In this document: in pieces, positions 62,216 through 64,000 of the stretch
Position numbering within the stretch: position 1 is the first letter of the stretch
Layout of the letters: every line of letters starts with the position of its first letter
DNA from: Cryptomeria japonica
Taxonomy: Eukaryota; Streptophyta; Pinopsida; Cupressales; Cupressaceae
DNA: 64,000 bases
Direction of reading: 5' to 3'
Assembly: GCF_030272615.1 (NCBI RefSeq)
Contig: NC_081414.1
Span: 656,468,292 to 656,532,291, forward strand
Program-made: the position numbers and the translations under genes
The notes under the pieces: generated by a model
Told to the model about the DNA's origin: nothing
Database searches by the model: none
Seen by the model: the letters and a program-made list of their open reading frames with translations, nothing else

Positions 62216-64000
62216 ACAGGGAATTTAGAGTGATGTTAGGGGGGGGCAAGGGGCCAAATGAGCTTCCACCTTCACGTGCTTGGCCCTGTTAAGTAGAGAA
62301 TATTAAACTATTCTTGAAACAAAGTGAAGCTCAATAAGATAACACACTTTTCAATATTTCATTATGTTGCACAGTTAATCTTATTGAATAATGTACATAT
62401 ATTGAATCTTAATTGCAGGGTCCAATAGAGCCAACACAAACAACACCATGGTGTGACTACAAAAGTTGTGAATATTCCTCATCATGAATAAAGCTGAATT
62501 AGCGCATTCTCTATAAAATCTCAAATGCTCTATACTTTGGAAGTTTTGAAATTTTTATGATCATATCGGCCCCCTGCCTAAAAGCTTTTTTCCTTGATTT
62601 GTTTGTGATACACATTGAGAGATTTTTGTTTTCCTTTTATTTATGCATGTCTTAACCATTCTCCACATGCTTCTCATTCTTATTTAGATTGTTGTATTTT
62701 TACATATGTTGGAATCTGTAGTTCCACGTACATGTTTTCTATGTTCTTTGTAACTATATGAAAAGGTGTAAAATGTGGGTATAGTCCAAAATCTTGATTA
62801 CCAACAAGCTATTGTTGTTTAATAGTTCCAGTGTTTGTATTAATTGAAACAATTTAACCCTTTTAACATGTTTCATAGCAAACTTGCACTTTGTATGCAA
62901 TCTTATTGTTACAGTTCAATTACTGAGGTGATGTGATTTTCAAAAGTATTCCGATGAAAACAAAATTGGTTTTCATTTATGTATTTTATTAAAATTGTAG
63001 AGTTTCCTCGCGAACATTTAAACTTAGAAGGATTTAAAAATTCAATACAAGAGTACTGGACATAATCTCTGGAGATAGAATTGAAACTCTCTCCCATGAC
63101 TTTAGATTGTTTCCATGCTCTCTCGGCTAGTAGCTTTCAGACACAAAACATAGGTCTTCTAAAGTTTGTCCCAACATTAATTAGTTCCTTTCTCTTCTTT
63201 TTCATCCTTTTGGAAAGAGAATTGGAAATTGTTAGGAACGAACATCTTCCTAGGTGATTTGTTAAAATACAATGGGGAACTCAATCAAATTTTAATTTAC
63301 TTCGTTTTAAGTTATTATCACAATTCATTGAATTATACTTACAAAAAGCTTATATTTCCAAGGTAAAATATCAGTATCTTTCTTGGGTAATATTAGATAG
63401 CAGGGTCTCTTGGCTTAGACAAAATCACCCTCTCATTGTATTCAAAGTAGATGCATAGCAAAACTAGATGCATCAATCATTAAATCATAAACAAACACAA
63501 GCTCAAAAATTGTGTTACCAAGTATGCTTGGAACCTAGCCTGTAACTAACTAGTTCATACTAGATATTGTTTGGGTACGGTATTCAATTCTATTAGAATC
63601 TACAAAATAAATATTAACCTAGAAATTAATGTAAGTGATAACATTTTTTAAATTGTTAAATATAAATGATAATAAAATCAAAATAGCATAACATAGTTGA
63701 TTTCATAAGAGAGAAAATGAAAAAGTTCACAATATCTTCACTCGATATCCAAAAATTTTAATCCATTAGGATGAAGATGAGGATGAGATAGAAAACCAAA
63801 AGACAAGGAATTGTTTATCCAAGTTTCCAAATTTTTGAGGATAAGGAAAAAAACATAATCCTATGAAAGAAGGAGAATGTGCAGGTCATTATGTCAAGTT
63901 AAAAGAAATTACTTAAGTAAACTAAAAAAACAAATACAATATCATACTTACGATAAAACATATCCACTTGGTGAATAAAATGGTACATTGGCACACCCCC
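62216..64000. other. No gene recognised
   Basis: AT-rich DNA. A G-run GGGGGGG at about 62240 and the short palindrome-like CACCATGGTGTG at 62445-62456 were looked at as possible CACTA 3' ends without success. No domain was seen on either strand; the minus frame 62909-63097 has none. Confidence 0.5.

Noticed and set aside
62445-62460. CACCATGGTGTGACTAC considered as a CACTA terminal repeat
   Set aside because: No matching inverted copy near the 5' side and no target duplication.

Overview
This is an AT-rich stretch of a large, repeat-dominated plant nuclear genome. A gymnosperm, probably a conifer, is the best guess. Plant origin is supported by a two-exon phytocyanin gene, Tat-lineage and chromovirus-like Ty3/gypsy elements, Ty1/copia, L1-type LINEs and a CACTA (En/Spm) transposon. 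The gymnosperm guess is an inference from the density and age of nested, decayed retroelements around a single small host gene. No rRNA, tRNA, CRISPR or bacterial feature was seen.

Layout. 1-6150: 3' part of a decayed Tat LTR element (protease, G-patch remnant, polypurine tract, LTR). 6151-10479: no gene seen. 10480-11330: LINE ORF1 remnant. 11500-15716: copia pol fragment, split at 12709-14865 by a retroposed unit with a 13-bp target-site duplication. 15717-19525: 5'-truncated L1-type LINE whose ORF2 stays in one frame and is broken only by stop codons. 19611-33520: chromovirus-like element whose 5' LTR was split by a complete Tat-type LTR element (21938-28729, TSD CTTGT); the catalytic middle of the chromovirus RT is deleted. 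33530-36197: minus-strand LINE. 36197-37094: possible minus-strand LTR. 38754-48454: the youngest-looking element, a Tat-type LTR retrotransposon (TSD CTTAA) with a protease, a second RNase H and an integrase but no RT.

48460-53300 is host sequence carrying the one apparently intact gene, an early-nodulin-like phytocyanin on the minus strand (49598-50641, one intron). 53330 to about 62050 is the body of a CACTA transposon with two plus-strand multi-exon genes. The first is a TNP2-type transposase ending in poly-Asp then poly-His. The second joins a SET (histone-methyltransferase-type) domain, through introns whose phases stay compatible, to a region resembling Transposase_24 (PF03004). That SET-bearing transposon gene is the most unusual thing in the window. 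The terminal repeats of the CACTA element were not found.

How the parts relate. Almost everything is dead or non-autonomous. Many nonsense codons can be explained by single C-to-T or G-to-A changes, as expected for methylated transposons decaying by deamination. Three LTR elements of Tat type lack RT in this window, so their mobility would depend on enzymes supplied from elsewhere.
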